DNA of 64,000 nt, taken from positions 372,001 to 436,000 of the forward strand of contig JAWKRG010000003.1 of assembly GCA_041389725.1 (NCBI GenBank). Reading direction: 5' to 3'. The notes below the pieces were generated by a model. The model was given only the letters and a program-made list of their open reading frames with translations, searched no databases and was not told where the DNA came from. Below are positions 62,578 to 64,000 of the stretch, piece by piece. Numbering within the stretch: position 1 is the first letter of the stretch; each line of letters begins with the position of its first letter. The DNA comes from Polyangiaceae bacterium. Lineage in GTDB: Bacteria > Myxococcota_A > Polyangia > Polyangiales > Polyangiaceae. The position numbers were made by a program, and so were the translations under genes.

Positions 62578-64000
62578 ATGGCTCGCGACGAGCATGAGAG
62601 GGAAAAGGGGGGCGCCGAGGACCAACCGCCGACGAGCGGCAGCAAGGGTGCGGAGTGGGCTCGCCCTCTGCTGCGCGTGGACGCGCTGTGGACGCGCTGG
62701 GAGGGGTGGCTCTGTGCGGCGGTGCTCCTGCTGGAGGTCCTGGTTCTGTCCCTGTGGGTGGGCCTCAAAGGCTTGAGCACGCCACCCGACGCAGGCCAGG
62801 CGGGCTACGTGTTTCGCGCTATCACTGGCGCGGTCGTGCTCGGGCTCGGCGGCTTCCTGCTGGTGCGCAAGCAGGCGAAGCGTGTGCAGCGAGCCGTGTC
62901 GATCAGCGGGGTGGTCGTTGGCGTGCTTGGCGCTCGTCTGTGGCAGAACACCGGCGTCGATTGGTCCAGCAACGTGCTGAACTGGTATCAGCAAGCGTCG
63001 ACCCTCACCCTGTTCGGTGGCCTGCGCGGCGTCGGCACGCGCCTGACCCTACTGCTGGCTCTGCTAGGCGGCTCCCTTGCCACCGCGAGTGGCAAGCACA
63101 TCACCATCGACTTGGTGACACGCTTCGTGCGTCCGAACGTACGCCTGCCTTTGGTGATCGTCGGCTGGCTCGGTTCCGCCATCATCTGTGCCAGCGCCGC
63201 TTGGGGCTTCTTCGACCACATCGCCATTGATGACTTCGGGGCCAAGGCCGAGGATTCTGCGTCCGAGAAGCTGAACAAGGTCACCGCTGGCATCAGTGAA
63301 AACACCTTCATCGCCAAGAAGCAGCTGGCACTGGACTTGAAGACACTACCGAAGGTGCTCAAGGGCGAGCGCTATTCCGAGTGGCTCGGGGGTCAGGAGT
63401 GGAACGAGTTCCTGGACTCGGAGGGCTTCGTAGAACGCTACGGCAAGGAAAAGATCGATGACCTCAAGCTCACCGACGACACGAAACGTTCTCCAATCGT
63501 GGTCGTGCCGGATCGCGGAGAGCCTCGTGGCGAGTTGATCAAACCTGCGAATCTAGTGTTCCCCTTCGGTCTGCTGGTGATGGCGATTCGCTTCGTGCTG
63601 CTGTCGCTGCTCGCCCTCGCAGGCCACGTCAGCGTGGATCCCGACGATCACGTCGAGGGCTCGGATCTCGGCAAGCAGCGCAGTTTCGACGGGTCAGGGG
63701 ATGACGACCCGGCACCCGCGGACGCAGCGGAGGCGCCAAGCGACACCACGGAGTCAGCCGATGCCAAAGCGGGCGGCGACGACGAAGACGACGAAGACGA
63801 CGAAGACGAGAAGGAGACGGCCAAGCCCGCCCCCGTCGCCGCCAAGGGTAAGGCGAAGGGCTCCGAGGACGAAGACGAAGACGAAGACGAAGACGAAGAC
63901 GAGGACGAGGACGAGGACGAAAAGGAGACGGCCAAACCCGCCTCCGTCGCCGAGAAAGCCAAGCCTGCGGACGAAGCGAGCGGCGAGGACGAGGAGGCTG
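62578..64000 (+). CDS. TRAP transporter small permease (DctQ family), extended; 3' end outside window
   Basis: Open to the right edge with 474 residues visible; typical DctQ proteins are about 160-200. A polar N-terminus (1-40) precedes helices at about 42-62, 79-95, 99-117 and 135-165 (with LTLFGGLRGVGTRLTLLLAL and the DctQ-type GKHITIDLV), then about 180-205. A soluble domain of about 115 residues (206-320) is inserted before the last helix (about 325-350). The C-terminus is an extremely acidic, low-complexity tail with two ETAKPAxVA units, presumably ending soon after the window. The large permease DctM is probably next. Confidence 0.82.
   Translation, partial: MARDEHEREKGGAEDQPPTSGSKGAEWARPLLRVDALWTRWEGWLCAAVLLLEVLVLSLWVGLKGLSTPPDAGQAGYVFRAITGAVVLGLGGFLLVRKQAKRVQRAVSISGVVVGVLGARLWQNTGVDWSSNVLNWYQQASTLTLFGGLRGVGTRLTLLLALLGGSLATASGKHITIDLVTRFVRPNVRLPLVIVGWLGSAIICASAAWGFFDHIAIDDFGAKAEDSASEKLNKVTAGISENTFIAKKQLALDLKTLPKVLKGERYSEWLGGQEWNEFLDSEGFVERYGKEKIDDLKLTDDTKRSPIVVVPDRGEPRGELIKPANLVFPFGLLVMAIRFVLLSLLALAGHVSVDPDDHVEGSDLGKQRSFDGSGDDDPAPADAAEAPSDTTESADAKAGGDDEDDEDDEDEKETAKPAPVAAKGKAKGSEDEDEDEDEDEDEDEDEDEKETAKPASVAEKAKPADEASGEDEEA
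63770..63930 (+). repeat. GAC-GAA acidic tandem repeat in the dctQ-like gene
   Basis: Two blocks of 6-base (GACGAA and GACGAG) repeats code for runs of alternating Asp and Glu, separated by an Ala/Lys/Pro-rich segment that is itself duplicated (ETAKPA, 2 copies). Likely slippage-prone; gives a highly acidic cytoplasmic tail. Confidence 0.75.

Overview
The window is about two-thirds G+C, densely coded, and carries no rRNA, tRNA, transposase or CRISPR array. It looks like chromosome from a myxobacterium (Myxococcota, probably class Polyangia). Reasons: many lipoproteins with Gly/Ser/Ala-rich linkers followed by Cys-rich modules; a C-terminal MYXO-CTERM-type sorting tail (gene 52824-54269); a Ser/Thr kinase and a TPR protein with PEGA domains; and an alternative complex III (ACIII)/caa3 oxidase cluster. 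The lineage is inferred from these traits, not from a database search.

Layout. 1-2119: end of an RDD membrane protein, then a Cys-rich lipoprotein. 2209-8064 (minus): PEGA Ser/Thr kinase, TPR/PEGA protein, lytic transglycosylase and a FliJ-like coiled-coil protein, the last two translationally coupled. 8150-17155: SLC12-type transporter, class II aldolase-like protein, carB, then a TPR membrane protein plus lipoprotein pair. 17380-19133: rpmI-rplT-pheS, with no infC before it and no pheT after it. 19180-23276: LRR lipoprotein, ABC exporter, sigma-70 family factor.

23682-37234 is the core of the window: a tightly packed operon actA-actB-actC-actDE-actF, a small one-TM protein, sco, then ctaC-ctaD-ctaE-ctaF. 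ACIII would oxidise quinol and pass electrons through haem c domains to a type-A2 caa3 oxygen reductase. ActD and ActE are fused. A 26-codon reading frame with a good ribosome-binding site overlaps the actA start codon.

37242-48186: dacB (PBP4 type), an orphan family-5 solute-binding lipoprotein, a small membrane protein, a GST, a Y-family polymerase with a palindrome over its predicted -10 element, a BNR/Asp-box lipoprotein, pyrG, and a Sel1-repeat lipoprotein. 48301-56025: large surface proteins (Cys-rich repeats plus lamin-tail domain; OmpA with thrombospondin-3-like repeats; a lipoprotein with a collagen-like tract and MYXO-CTERM tail; a lipoprotein with a degenerate FGE-sulfatase domain). 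56095-59022 (minus): a diacylglycerol-kinase-like protein and a B12-binding radical SAM protein with an unusual membrane-segment plus proline-rich tail. 59043-64000: a HEAT-repeat lipoprotein, then a TRAP system of the TatT/TatP kind with the start of its small permease, cut by the window edge.

The least conventional items are the radical SAM protein with its proline-repeat tail, the short ORF coupled to actA, the lipoprotein anchored at both ends, the dinB operator candidate, and the two alternative RNA hairpins ahead of the TRAP binding protein. All regulatory calls are by eye and need computation or experiment.
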